A stretch of 64,000 bases of DNA from Polaromonas glacialis. GTDB lineage: Bacteria; Pseudomonadota; Gammaproteobacteria; Burkholderiales; Burkholderiaceae_C. A program made the translations under genes and the position numbers. A model generated the notes under the pieces. That model saw nothing but the letters and a program-made list of their open reading frames with translations. It had not been told where the DNA came from and ran no database searches. The stretch spans positions 3,190,516-3,254,515 of the forward strand of contig NZ_KL448323.1 in NCBI RefSeq assembly GCF_000709345.1, written 5' to 3'. Of this stretch, positions 44,117 through 52,681 are shown piece after piece (the first letter of the stretch is position 1; each line of letters opens with the position of its first letter).

Positions 44117-46192
44117 TCAGCCGGGCCGCGCCAGCCGCTGCTGCGCAAAACCGACATACCAGTCCAGGCAGTGCGGATTGGCCATCGCGTCGCGGTTCAG
44201 GACTTTTTCCAGCGGCTGGCCGAGCAGCAGCTTCTTGATCGGCAGCTCCTGCTTCTTGCCCGACAGCGTGCGCGGAATTTCGGCCACCTGAAGGATGTCG
44301 TCGGGAACGAAGCGCGGGCTCAGCGCGGTCCTGATGGCGTGGTGCAGCCGGGCCTTCACGCCTTCGTCAAGCACCGCGCCGTCCCGGAGCACCACGAACA
44401 GCGGCATGTAGCTGGCGCGCCCCAGGTATTCCAGATCGACCACCAGCGAGTCGAGCACTTCGGGCAGCGCCTCGATGGCGCTGTACAGCTCGCTGGTGCC
44501 CATGCGCAGGCCGTGGCGGTTGATGGTCGCATCCGACCGGCCGTAGATCACGCAGCCGCCCTGCAGCCCCGGGTCGATCTTCAGCCAGTCGCCATGGCGC
44601 CAGACCGCGCCCAGCTCGGCCCCGGCATCGCCGCCGCCGGGCCTGCGGCCGTGGCCGGGCGGGTAAATGTCGAAATAGCTGGACAGCAGGCGCGCGCCGC
44701 TGTCGTCGCCCCAGAGGTAGAGCGGCATCGACGGAATCGGCTGGGTGCAGACCAGCTCGCCGACCTCGCCGATGACCGGCCGGCCCTGTTCGTTCCAGGC
44801 TTCGACCGCCGCGCCGAGCAGGCGGCACTGCATTTTTCCGGGTGTCTGCGGCAGCTCGCGGTTGCCGCCGATGAAGGCGCCGGCAAAGTCGGTGCCGCCC
44901 GAGATGTTGCACCACCAGATGTCCTGAACGCCGGCACTGGCCATGAAGGCTGAACCCCATTGCTGCACCTCGGCGCTCAAGGGCGAGCCGGTCGAGCCGA
45001 GCGCGCGGATGCGGGTCAGGTCGCCGCAGGCGCCAGGCGTGATGCCGGCCTTCATGCAGCTGGCGTAAAACGCCGCGCCCGCGCCGAAGAAGGTCACGCC
45101 GGTATCCGCCGCGAAGCGCCACAGCGTGGTCCAGTCCGGCCGGTCCTTGGCGCCGCCGGGGTTGCCGTCATAGAGCACGCAGGTGGTGCCGCCCAGCAGC
45201 CCGGCCAGCTGCGCATTCCACATCACCCAGCCGGTCGAGCTGTACCAGTGGTAGCGCTCGCCAAACGAGTTGGGCCGGTAGCTGCAACCCACATCGTTGT
45301 GCAGGACGCCGAGCTGCAGCTGCACCAGCAGCATGCCGCCATGGCCATGCACGATGGGCTTGGGCAGGCCGGTGGTGCCGCTGGAATACACGATCCACAG
45401 CGGATGGTCGAACGCCAGCCAGAGCGGCTCGAAACCGGCGACTTCAGCATCATTTCGTGCTGTTGCGCTTGTCCAGCTTGCGCAGCCAGCTATCGAAACC
45501 GTAGCATCCAAATTGCCCAGCAGCAGCGTGTGGCGCACGCTGGGCAGCGCCTGGCGCAGCTCGGCCAGTACGCCCAGGCGGTCGTGGTCGCGCCCGCCGT
45601 GGGTCACGCCGTCGCAGGCGATCAGCACCGTGGGCGCGATCTGCCGGAAGCGGTCGAGCACCGCGTGCGTGCCCATGTCGGGGGCGCACAGGCTCCACAC
45701 GCCGCCGATGCTGACCGTCGCCAGGAAGGCCACCATGGTCTCGGGAATGTTCGGCAGATACGCTGCCACCCGGTCGCCAGGTTGCACGCCCTGCGCCTGC
45801 AGGTGCAGCGCCAGCGAGGCCACCTGGCGGCGCAGCTCGGGCCAGCTCAAGTCGCGCCGCTGGCCCTTTTCATTGCTGCTGACGACCGCCGGCAGGCCGG
45901 CGGCATGCGCGGCATCGACATGGCGCAGCACCTGGCGCGCATAGTTGACCTGCGCGCCGGGAAACCACCGGGCGCCGGGCATGACGTTGCGGGCCAGCGC
46001 CGCGCCGTGCGGCGTGGGCGACTGCAGGTCAAAATAGTCCCAGATGCTTTGCCAGAACGCGTCCAGTTCGGTGGTGGACCAGCGCCAGAGCGCGTCGTAG
46101 CTGTCGAACACCAGGCCATGCCGGTCGCGCAGCCAGTCCTGGTAAAGGCGGATTTGCGGAATATGGGGCGGCGCCGTGCTTGTCTCGTTCAT
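44117..46192 (-). CDS. Acetoacetyl-CoA synthetase with internal insertion
   Basis: Acyl-adenylate-forming enzyme activating acetoacetate with ATP and CoA. Motifs: YSSGTTGLPKPIVH, ALGSTGSPLS, WWCNISGGTD, RSDATINRHGLRMGTSE and PRTLSGKKQELPIKK with the catalytic lysine. ATG 46192 has GGAG nine bases upstream. The length of 691 exceeds the usual 650-660; residues about 228-251 (DATVSIAGCASWTSATARND) are the translation of a CR-A element between LLLGNL and AEVAGFEPLWLAF. The enzyme links ketone-body or polyhydroxybutyrate breakdown to acetyl-CoA. Confidence 0.92.
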   Translation of the reverse strand: MNETSTAPPHIPQIRLYQDWLRDRHGLVFDSYDALWRWSTTELDAFWQSIWDYFDLQSPTPHGAALARNVMPGARWFPGAQVNYARQVLRHVDAAHAAGLPAVVSSNEKGQRRDLSWPELRRQVASLALHLQAQGVQPGDRVAAYLPNIPETMVAFLATVSIGGVWSLCAPDMGTHAVLDRFRQIAPTVLIACDGVTHGGRDHDRLGVLAELRQALPSVRHTLLLGNLDATVSIAGCASWTSATARNDAEVAGFEPLWLAFDHPLWIVYSSGTTGLPKPIVHGHGGMLLVQLQLGVLHNDVGCSYRPNSFGERYHWYSSTGWVMWNAQLAGLLGGTTCVLYDGNPGGAKDRPDWTTLWRFAADTGVTFFGAGAAFYASCMKAGITPGACGDLTRIRALGSTGSPLSAEVQQWGSAFMASAGVQDIWWCNISGGTDFAGAFIGGNRELPQTPGKMQCRLLGAAVEAWNEQGRPVIGEVGELVCTQPIPSMPLYLWGDDSGARLLSSYFDIYPPGHGRRPGGGDAGAELGAVWRHGDWLKIDPGLQGGCVIYGRSDATINRHGLRMGTSELYSAIEALPEVLDSLVVDLEYLGRASYMPLFVVLRDGAVLDEGVKARLHHAIRTALSPRFVPDDILQVAEIPRTLSGKKQELPIKKLLLGQPLEKVLNRDAMANPHCLDWYVGFAQQRLARPG
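45442..45512 (-). repeat. CR-A interspersed element, copy 7 (inside the acetoacetyl-CoA synthetase gene)
   Basis: Minus-strand reading: core GCTACGGTTTCGATAGC, arms CTGCGCAAGC / GACAAGCGCA and a tail close to those of copies 11 and 13. Read in frame. Confidence 0.7.
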
Positions 46193-46298
46193 GCCTGTTG
46201 TCTCCGTGCGGGTGGTGAACGGCCAGCGTAGCAGCGTTGGGCGGGCCTTGCTGTCGCAAGCCGTACCCGGGGAACAGGGCACACGGGCGCAATAGCTG

Positions 46299-46370
46299 GT
46301 TTCAGGCGTTAATTGGCCGTTTGCGCATGATGGCCAAGCCCGGGCAGCTACCAAAACAATAGCAATCAAG
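46299..46370 (-). repeat. CR-A interspersed element, copy 8
   Basis: Core GCTATTGTTTTGGTAGC (minus strand), GCGCAAACGGCC arm and tail. It overlaps the TGA stop of the truncated GMC gene at 46366-46368. Confidence 0.75.
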
Positions 46371-46857
46371 CCGACAGGGCGCCTGCGGTGAATTCCTGCT
46401 TCAGCACATCGCCCAGACGCAGCGCCATGGCCACGATGGTGAGGGTGGGATTGGCGTAGCCGCCGGCGGGGAAGGTGGAACTGCCCGCCACGAAAAGATT
46501 ATGGATGCCGTGAACCCGGCAATTGGCATCGACGACGCCAAGTTTGGGATCGTCATGCATCCGGGTGGTGCCCATCAGGTGGTGAGAACCGACAGGCCTG
46601 ACGATATTGGGCCGTCCGTCGGGGTCGTGGACAAGCTGCAGCTTGCCCAGAACTGACCGCTCAAGCTCATCGGCGATCTGGGTCTGGGCCCGCAGCGTCT
46701 GCTGGATGTCTTCTTCGGGCCAATGCCAGTGAACTTCCAGTTTCGGGCATCCGAACATGTCGCGCTGCTGGCTCAAGGTGACCCGGTTATCCGGATGGGG
46801 CGATGGTTCAATGCTCTGCCAGACTTCAAGCAGCACCCTGGAACGAAGCTTCGGCAT
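46366..46857 (-). pseudogene. GMC oxidoreductase, C-terminal fragment
   Basis: Only the last third of a GMC-type flavoprotein oxidoreductase remains: PHPDNRVTLSQQRD, then PVGSHHLMGTTRMHDDPKLG (active-site histidine region), VHGIHNLFVAGSSTFP and NPTLTIVAMALRLGD. The FAD-binding N-terminal part, several hundred residues, is absent. To the right of about 46835 the DNA matches the front of an IclR gene on the other strand, so the 5' part was deleted. The frame's present start (46857) is an accident of that junction. Confidence 0.88.
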
Positions 46858-47623
46858 TCTTGAATACCTGTCGGGCTACCCGGACGGCGCGACGCTGATC
46901 GCGATTGCCGGCGACCTGAAGGTGCCGTGCAGCGCCTGCCATCGCCTGCTGGCCGAGATGGTGCGCTGCGGCTACCTGCGCCAGTTGCGCGAGCAGGGCG
47001 ACTACGCCCTGACGACCAAGCTGGCCGCGCTGGGCCTGAGCTAGCTGAGCAAGTCGGGCATCGTGGACATTGCGCAGCCCCTGATCGACCACGTCGCGCA
47101 GGCATCGGGCGAGCTGGTGCGCTTGGCGATCGTCGATGGCGACCGGCTGACGTTCGTCGCCAAGGCGCAGGACGCGCGCTTCGGCTTGCGCTATGACCCG
47201 GACATGGGCCTGGACGTGAGGCTGTCGTGCAGCGCCGGCGGCCACGCCTGGTTGATGACGCTGTCCAACGAGCGCGCCGCCGAGATCGTGTCGAAACAAG
47301 GATTCGGCGACCCCAGGGATTACGGACCGAAGGCGCCCATGACGCTCAAGGCGCTGCTCAAGATCCTGCAGGCTGACCACAAGCGGGGCTTCAGCATGAT
47401 CAGCGAGATGTATGCGCCGGGCATGACCGCCATGGCCGCGCCGGTTCGCCGGGCCGGGCAGCCCGCCATCGGCGTCATCACCATCGCCGGGCCGCTGATG
47501 CGCCTGACCGAGCCGCGCATGCTTGAACTCGCACCTGAACTGCTGGGGACCGCCGCCGAACTGGCGCTGGCGGGTTCGGCTTCTCCGGTGCTTTCCCGAA
47601 GCGCGGCGGCGGCCAGCACCTGA
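46836..47623 (+). pseudogene. IclR-family regulator, 5'-truncated and interrupted by a stop codon
   Basis: The coding sequence enters at LERSFGILEYLSGYPDGATL, missing its normal start and first residues. The helix-turn-helix part ends GDYALTTKLAALGLS, then a TAG at 47042-47044 interrupts the frame; the effector domain continues in the same frame from LSKSGIVDIAQPLIDHVAQA to the end (APVRRAGQPAIGVITIAGP). The two defects make function unlikely, though the effector half could be translated from GTG/ATG codons near 47063. It faces the truncated GMC gene, its probable former target. Confidence 0.88.
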
Positions 47624-47794
47624 CGCGTCATGGCGCGCAGCGGCAAACAAATCGCTTTGCCGACGCCGCCAGACGAAAAACACCTACAGGCCCAGCGCTG
47701 GCGTCCTGAAAAATCAAGGACCAGGCGTTATTTTCGGGTCCGGTTTTGCCGTGGCCTTCCATGCACTCACCTGCGCCTGGGGAAAGGATTCCAC

Positions 47795-48127
47795 ATGCAA
47801 GAACAGTTTGCCGATTGCCTGCAGGCTTGCAACGACTGCGCCGCAGAATGCAACCACTGCGCCGCCGCCTGCCTGCAGGAAGACAAGGTGGAGATGATGG
47901 TGGAATGCATTGCGCTGGACATCGATTGCGCCCAGGCCTGCGCCTTTGCGGCGGCGGCCATGGCCCGTGACAGCGTGCACGCGGCCGCCATTTGCGACCT
48001 CTGCGCCGACATTTGCCAGTCGTGCGCAGAAGAATGCATCCAGCATGATATGCAGCACTGCCAGCAATGCGCCACCGTCTGCTTCAACTGCGCGGAAGAA
48101 TGCCGCCGCATGGCCAGCGCCGCCTAG
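47795..48127 (+). CDS. Four-helix-bundle copper-binding protein (DUF326/Csp-like)
   Basis: Product of 110 residues with about 15 cysteines spaced along helices (LQACNDCAAECNHCAAACLQ, ICDLCADICQSCAEECIQH, CQQCATVCFNCAEECRRM). This is the pattern of the copper storage proteins Csp and DUF326 relatives, which line a helical bundle with thiolates to hold many Cu(I) ions. No signal peptide, so cytoplasmic. ATG 47795 has AAGGA six bases upstream; the frame is open further left without coding support. Confidence 0.92.
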   Translation: MQEQFADCLQACNDCAAECNHCAAACLQEDKVEMMVECIALDIDCAQACAFAAAAMARDSVHAAAICDLCADICQSCAEECIQHDMQHCQQCATVCFNCAEECRRMASAA

Positions 48128-48261
48128 CAAGCGCAGGGAGAGGCTGGCGATTTCAGAAAGCGCCTTGCTTGTGCGATGAAATGCAGCTTGGCAGGCATTG
48201 CCGTGCCAGCATGGCTGGCGCGGATTTGAAGCGACAAGCAGCCCGGACAGGCTGCGTCGTG

Positions 48262-48567
48262 TCAGTCCACCTGCTTGAGTGATCCCAAATCGACATCGCC
48301 GCTCTGGCTGGTGAAACGCAGGGAGCCGCCCTGGCCGCCTTGCGCCTGGCTCACGCCGGAAATGCGGTGCTCGCCGGTGTCGTACTGCCTGACTTTTCCG
48401 TCCTGCTCCACCGCCAGGCGGCGCTGGCCGGGAAAGAAGGCATAGCGCACGCCGTTCTGGCCTCCGCTGCTGGATGGACTGGACAGCCCCTTCGGCCACC
48501 AGCTGGAATCAGGCCCGTCCATCGGTTTCATGGGCTTCATGGGTTCCATCGGCTTCATCGGTTCCAT
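48262..48567 (-). CDS. Small protein with Met-Pro-Lys repeats
   Basis: Product of 101 residues starting with five near repeats of M-(E/K)-P (MEPMKPMEPMKPMKPM), then a Ser/Gly linker and a beta-rich second half (GVRYAFFPGQRRLAVEQDGK, RQYDTGEHRISGVSQ). It follows the DUF883 gene by two bases on the same strand, so the genes are likely co-translated. Family not recognised; the methionine repeat could bind soft metals or a membrane surface. Confidence 0.7.
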   Translation of the reverse strand: MEPMKPMEPMKPMKPMDGPDSSWWPKGLSSPSSSGGQNGVRYAFFPGQRRLAVEQDGKVRQYDTGEHRISGVSQAQGGQGGSLRFTSQSGDVDLGSLKQVD

Positions 48568-48569
48568 GC

Positions 48570-49007
48570 TCAGTAGTCCCTTCTGTCGCGCCCACGGCGC
48601 ATGACCAGCGCGGCCAGCAGCGCGCCAGCGGCGGCACCAATGGCCACCGCCTTGAGGGGTTCATCGGCAATGCGGCGGGCGGCGGTTTCCTGGAAGTCGG
48701 ATGCCTTGGCCTTGAAGTCGCCGAGCTTTTCGCCGGCCACGCCGCCTGCATTTTTGGCGTAGCCGCGCGCCGTGTTCCAGGCGTCGCCGGCAATCGCCTT
48801 GGCATCGCCCGCTAGGGCCTTGGCCGTGTTCAGCGCGTCGCGGCCGGTGGCCTTGGCGTCGCCCATGGCGGGATGCATCGCCTGCACCGTGCTGGCCGCA
48901 CTGGCCTTCGCCTCGTTGGCCAGCTGGCCCGCCGCATTGGCGGCATTCTGGCCGGTTTGCCTGGCCTCGTCGGCAATCTGCGAGGGAGTCTTGAAGTCGT
49001 CAGTCAT
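48570..49007 (-). CDS. DUF883/ElaB-YqjD-like membrane-anchored protein
   Basis: Product of 145 residues: a long Ala-rich amphipathic helical region (NAANAAGQLANEAKASAAST, AKALAGDAKAIAGDAWNTAR) followed by one C-terminal helix (AVAIGAAAGALLAALVMRRG) and a basic end. ElaB/YqjD proteins bind ribosomes and the inner membrane in stationary phase. ATG 49007 has AAGGA six bases upstream. It is the first gene of a two-gene unit with the Met-Pro-Lys repeat protein. Confidence 0.85.
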   Translation of the reverse strand: MTDDFKTPSQIADEARQTGQNAANAAGQLANEAKASAASTVQAMHPAMGDAKATGRDALNTAKALAGDAKAIAGDAWNTARGYAKNAGGVAGEKLGDFKAKASDFQETAARRIADEPLKAVAIGAAAGALLAALVMRRGRDRRDY

Positions 49008-49242
49008 GGCGGTCCTTTGGATTTTCTTGGCAACAGCGCCAATGAACATTGGACTATCGCTGCCGAGGCGTGCGTGTGGGTCGGCATACCCTTCCCCTGT
49101 AGGCTGAGGATTTACAAAGCCTCCGGAAATGGCGCATGCGGCCTTTGCCATGGCCCACGCGGCGGTTATTGCGTGCGGAAAACGTAGGGATGCAGCGCCT
49201 GGCACGGCGCCGATGGACACGCCCGACACAAACCGCCGAATC

Positions 49243-49254
49243 ATCAAAAATAAT
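49243..49254 (+). repeat. CR-A interspersed element, copy 9, left part (cut by the IS)
   Basis: Only the start ATCAAAAATAAT remains left of the IS; the last 8 bases are the duplicated target. Confidence 0.75.
49247..49254. repeat. Left target-site duplication AAAATAAT
   Basis: Identical to 50308-50315 on the other side of the IS. Confidence 0.95.
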
Positions 49255-50307
49255 GGCTATGTCACTGTTAAATGTGGAAATTTTCCCAAGGCCATCGCCA
49301 AGACAGCTTGCCCAGAGTCGCCATGGTGGCTGTCCAGGGCGCGAAACCAGCCCAGGTAGTTGTCCAGATAGCCCGTGGCAACGCCGTGAAAGCGGTGCAG
49401 CCACTGTTTGAGACGGCCGTGATAGGCGTTGACATTCTGGACATGGATGGCGCCGTTGACGCGCACGCCTGCGTTCAGATTGACCGCCTCGTGCGCCAGG
49501 TGCGCGTCGTGCGCAAAGCCGCAGTAGGTCCGGTTGCCATCGCTCACCAGCAGCGCATCCTTGGCCAGCACGGGCTGCAGTGCGCCGGCCAGTGCGGCTT
49601 TTGTCATCTGCCCGCGTCCCATCACCCAGTCCAGCGTCTGTCCGGCACGGTCCCGAGCCACCAAAACGCAGACCAGTTCACCGGACAGGCCCGCTTTTCT
49701 CGCCTTGCTGCCGCGACGGCGAGGCGGGCGGTCCAGCTTGCGACAGCCCTTGCGCGACTCCAGGATATAGGTCTCGTCGGCCTCGGTAATACCTTGCAGC
49801 GTTGTCGCGCGGTCTGCCTTGAGGCCGCTGAGAAAGCGATGGCGCCAGCGCAGCGCCGTGTTTCGGTGAACCTGCAGGGCAGTAGCGGCCCGGCGAAGGG
49901 TGAGGGACGCGGCCAGGGCTTGACTAAAACCGAACCACTTGCCCTTCTTGCGCAGCCGCGCCAGCGCGGTGCCCGTCAGGGCATTGAACGTGCGGTGGCA
50001 TGTCCGGCAGCGGTAGCGCTGCAACCCACTGACGTGGCCATGCCGGTAAAGCTCGCTGCCTTGGCAGTGTGGGCAGCAGCGCGGCTCAGTCGCGCTGGAC
50101 GACTCAATGACGGCCAGCCCTTTTTGCTGCTCATCGAGTTCATCCAGACGCTTTTTGAGCAGTTCACGCTGGCGCAGCGTGAGCCGGGGCACCTGTTGGT
50201 TCATCAACGCATTGAAAGTCTCGGCGTTCATGGCTAACCTCCTTCACGGTTCGCTATGAACTCTACGCCTCTGGAAAAAAAATTCCACATCTAACAGTGA
50301 CAGAGCC
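49255..50307 (-). mobile_element. Complete IS1595-family-like insertion sequence, 1053 bp
   Basis: The left end (from 49255) and the complement of the right end (from 50307) match over about 30 bp with three differences: both begin GGCT-TGTCACTGTTA-ATGTGGAA. Perfect 8-bp target duplications flank it, the length expected for IS1595. One transposase gene fills the element; its TAG stop lies within the left inverted repeat. The intact ends and duplication show a fairly recent insertion, into a CR-A repeat. Confidence 0.95.
49257..50231 (-). CDS. IS1595-family transposase (ISXO2-like)
   Basis: Product of 324 residues. An N-terminal zinc ribbon (CCPHCQGSELYRHG, YRCRTCHRTFNA) is followed by a helix-turn-helix (RRAATALQVHRNTALRWRHR) and an ISXO2-like DDE-type catalytic domain with ITEADETYI, LVSDGNRTYCGFA and NVNAYHGRLKQWLHRFHGVA. 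ATG 50231 follows a strong AAGGAGG. The gene seems intact, so the element could still move. Confidence 0.95.
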   Translation of the reverse strand: MNAETFNALMNQQVPRLTLRQRELLKKRLDELDEQQKGLAVIESSSATEPRCCPHCQGSELYRHGHVSGLQRYRCRTCHRTFNALTGTALARLRKKGKWFGFSQALAASLTLRRAATALQVHRNTALRWRHRFLSGLKADRATTLQGITEADETYILESRKGCRKLDRPPRRRGSKARKAGLSGELVCVLVARDRAGQTLDWVMGRGQMTKAALAGALQPVLAKDALLVSDGNRTYCGFAHDAHLAHEAVNLNAGVRVNGAIHVQNVNAYHGRLKQWLHRFHGVATGYLDNYLGWFRALDSHHGDSGQAVLAMALGKFPHLTVT

Positions 50308-50370
50308 AAAATAATAGCTGCTTGCTCCCGTGGAATATGCGCAAACAGGCGATTTGGCTTGAAATTTTCT
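50308..50370 (+). repeat. CR-A interspersed element, copy 9, right part; begins with right target duplication
   Basis: AAAATAAT (50308-50315) is the target duplication; the element continues AATAGCTGCTTGCTCCCGTGG, GCGCAAACAGGCG and a GGCTTGAAA tail. Joining it to 49243-49254 restores an ordinary CR-A copy. Confidence 0.85.
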
Positions 50371-50445
50371 TGAAAACGCCAGCTTCAGCGGCAAGAACGG
50401 CCCCTGCAGGCCGGGAAGGCTGGAAATTCGGCACCACCGGCTAAT

Positions 50446-50513
50446 TTTCAGCATCATTCAGTGCTCTGGCGCTTATTACACGCGCGCGTGCAGCTATTTT
50501 ATTCATAGCATCA
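50446..50513 (-). repeat. CR-A interspersed element, copy 10
   Basis: Minus-strand core GCTATGAATAAAATAGC, arms and tail. It supplies the TGA stop (50511-50513) of the MNT gene and is inverted relative to copy 9, 75 bp away. Confidence 0.75.
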
Positions 50514-50585
50514 AGCGGACACCAGCCACCCATCGACCAGTTCGATCAGCCGGCCGCCAGGCGCGGGTCGTGGGTGACGGCCAGT
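50511..50585 (-). pseudogene. Relic of the 3' end of a LolD/MacB-type ABC ATPase gene
   Basis: In one minus-strand frame the DNA reads [12 protein letters not shown] and, after a shift, GRLIELVDGWLVSA. This lines up with the end of the ATPase gene at 51986 ([22 protein letters not shown]) with several missing bases in the middle and visible sequence divergence. In both cases a CR-A element follows directly. Confidence 0.8.
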
Positions 50586-50909
50586 CCAGGCATGCAGGGG
50601 CCATGCCTCTCGCTCATAAAACACCTTGCCCACGCGCTCGATGTGCTCACGCAGTTCTGTGTGGCCCAGCTGCTCGAAAATCGACAGGTCAATGGTGTAA
50701 GGCAAAAGCAGGTCGTCCAACTCGTTCCCAATCAGACCCAGCTGGTCAAAGCGGAGCCCTGGCCTGGGCAGCGTCAGGTCAATGTCAGAGCCGGCGCGGA
50801 AGTTGCCCTTGGCGCGGGAGCCGTACAGCACCGCCTTTTCTACTTCCCCAAAGCGCGCCAGCACGCCCCGGATGCGGGCAACTGTGGACCCGGACAGCCC
50901 GCTGTTCAT
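50511..50909 (-). CDS. MNT-type nucleotidyltransferase with foreign C-terminal tail
   Basis: Product of 132 residues. Residues 1-105 form a minimal nucleotidyltransferase: VLYGSRAKGNFRAGSDIDLTL with the GSxxxG...DxD motif, and ELDDLLLPYTIDLSIFEQL. MNT proteins are antitoxins of HEPN partners, often AMPylating them, but no HEPN gene is adjacent, so this is an orphan. From about residue 107 the protein reads into the relic of an ABC ATPase gene (RLIELVDGWLVSA), so the last 25 residues are not native. ATG 50909 is the only good start. Confidence 0.8.
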   Translation of the reverse strand: MNSGLSGSTVARIRGVLARFGEVEKAVLYGSRAKGNFRAGSDIDLTLPRPGLRFDQLGLIGNELDDLLLPYTIDLSIFEQLGHTELREHIERVGKVFYEREAWPLHAWTGRHPRPAPGGRLIELVDGWLVSA

Positions 50910-50966
50910 AGGTCCGTGTCTACCTGTGACCTGACGCTGACCGGCGGCACGGAACCGCAGGGGATG

Positions 50967-51036
50967 ATTTCAGCACCATTCATGGCTGTTGCGCCTGCCG
51001 TGCGGGCACAGACTGCTACTGAATCTATAGCAATCA
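50967..51036 (-). repeat. CR-A interspersed element, copy 11
   Basis: Minus-strand core GCTATAGATTCAGTAGC, arms GTGCCCGCACGGC / GGCGCAAC and a TGGTGCTGAAATCATCC tail. Confidence 0.75.
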
Positions 51037-51209
51037 ACCCGCCACCATGCGGCTGCCATGCTTCTGCCATTTTGGCCGCATGGGCGCGAATCATGGTGCT
51101 GCGTAAGTCGCGCCGAGCGGCTGACTTCTAAACCCATGCCATTGACCGAATGTCTTGACAATTCGCAAACCAGGCGGCTCAAAGCGCGCGCCAAATGGCG
51201 CATTGTTTA

Positions 51210-51311
51210 TTCCATTTCTAATTCAATGCGAGATTAGGCGCCCCGCCGCAGACAGTGCTTTAGCACGGCAAGGCGGGAGTAACGACATATCGCTTTGAAT
51301 TAGAAATGGAA
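51210..51311. repeat. CR-B hairpin element, copy 3
   Basis: 102 bp; arms TTCCATTTCTAATTCAA and TTGAATTAGAAATGGAA pair perfectly over 17 bp although they differ from copies 1 and 2. Inner GTGCT-TT-AGCAC hairpin. 31 bp before the SnoaL-like gene. Confidence 0.88.
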
Positions 51312-51342
51312 TTAGGGGCATCAATGACAAAGGAGGCTGTTC

Positions 51343-51789
51343 ATGTCAGCAGAAGACGAAGTTCGTAAAGCATCGGAGCAGTTCTATGCTGCCTTGAACC
51401 GCATGGCCAATGGGGATGCCGGCCCGCTGGCAGAGGTCTGGTCACACAGCCCGACCGTGACGACGATGCACCCGATCGGCGGACGGGAAGTCGGCTGGGA
51501 TGCCGTCCGGGGATCGTTTGAACAGGTGGCCCAACTCTCCTCGGACGGGCAGATTGGACTCAAAGATCAGCGCATCCAGGTGGTTGGAGACATGGCCTTC
51601 GAAGTGGCCATTGAGCAGGGGCATCTCAAAATTTCCGGGCACCCGGTCACGCTTGAGCATCGCGTCACGAACATCTATCAGCGCGTCAGCGGCGCCTGGA
51701 AAATAGTCCATCACCACACCGATCTTTCTGCGGCGATGCTGGAGGTTCTGAGCCGATTGCAATCGCCGTCAGGAACGGCTGGGGCATAG
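51343..51789 (+). CDS. SnoaL/NTF2-like protein
   Basis: Product of 148 residues of the NTF2-like cone fold: an N-terminal helix pair (EVRKASEQFYAALNRMANGD), EVWSHSPTVTTMHPIGGREV and a strand-rich second half ending VTNIYQRVSGAWKIVHHHTDL. This subgroup (DUF4440/SnoaL-like) is typical of small ketosteroid-isomerase-related proteins of unknown function. Very strong ribosome site AAAGGAGG. The CR-B hairpin upstream lies in or near its leader. Confidence 0.88.
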   Translation: MSAEDEVRKASEQFYAALNRMANGDAGPLAEVWSHSPTVTTMHPIGGREVGWDAVRGSFEQVAQLSSDGQIGLKDQRIQVVGDMAFEVAIEQGHLKISGHPVTLEHRVTNIYQRVSGAWKIVHHHTDLSAAMLEVLSRLQSPSGTAGA

Positions 51790-51918
51790 TCCGGCGCCCG
51801 GCCGCGAGGGAGCGCTGGCAGTCAGCCCGTCAACGCCTGCAGTCAAAGGTTTCAGGCAGGCCGGGTTAGCGAAGCGTAAGCCGACATCTGCGATTCATAA
51901 CCCCAGGGGCAGCTGGCA

Positions 51919-51985
51919 GATTCAGTGCCCTTCAGGCCATTGGCGCATGCAGGGCGGGCGCCAGAAGCTACCAAATCAATAGCAT

Positions 51986-51987
<2 letters not shown>
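51919..51987 (-). repeat. CR-A interspersed element, copy 12
   Basis: Minus-strand core GCTATTGATTTGGTAGC, GGCGCCCGCCCTGCATGCGCC arms and GGCCTGAAGGGCACTGAA tail; it adjoins the ATPase gene's TAA stop. Confidence 0.75.

Positions 51988-52681
<694 letters not shown>

Larger units (their letters stand above)
50910..51342. other. 433-bp gap holding one CR-A and one CR-B copy
   Basis: No gene supported. Contains CR-A (50967-51036), CR-B (51210-51311) and the AAAGGAGG ribosome site of the following gene. Short minus-strand ORFs run through the repeats and have no independent support. Confidence 0.6.

Noticed and set aside
49018..49246. Possible short gene between the DUF883 gene and the IS
   Set aside because: Short frames overlap on both strands with no ribosome site or family resemblance.
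50906..51094. Small ORF upstream of the MNT gene as its HEPN partner
   Set aside because: Its middle is the translation of a CR-A element and the length and motifs do not fit HEPN proteins.
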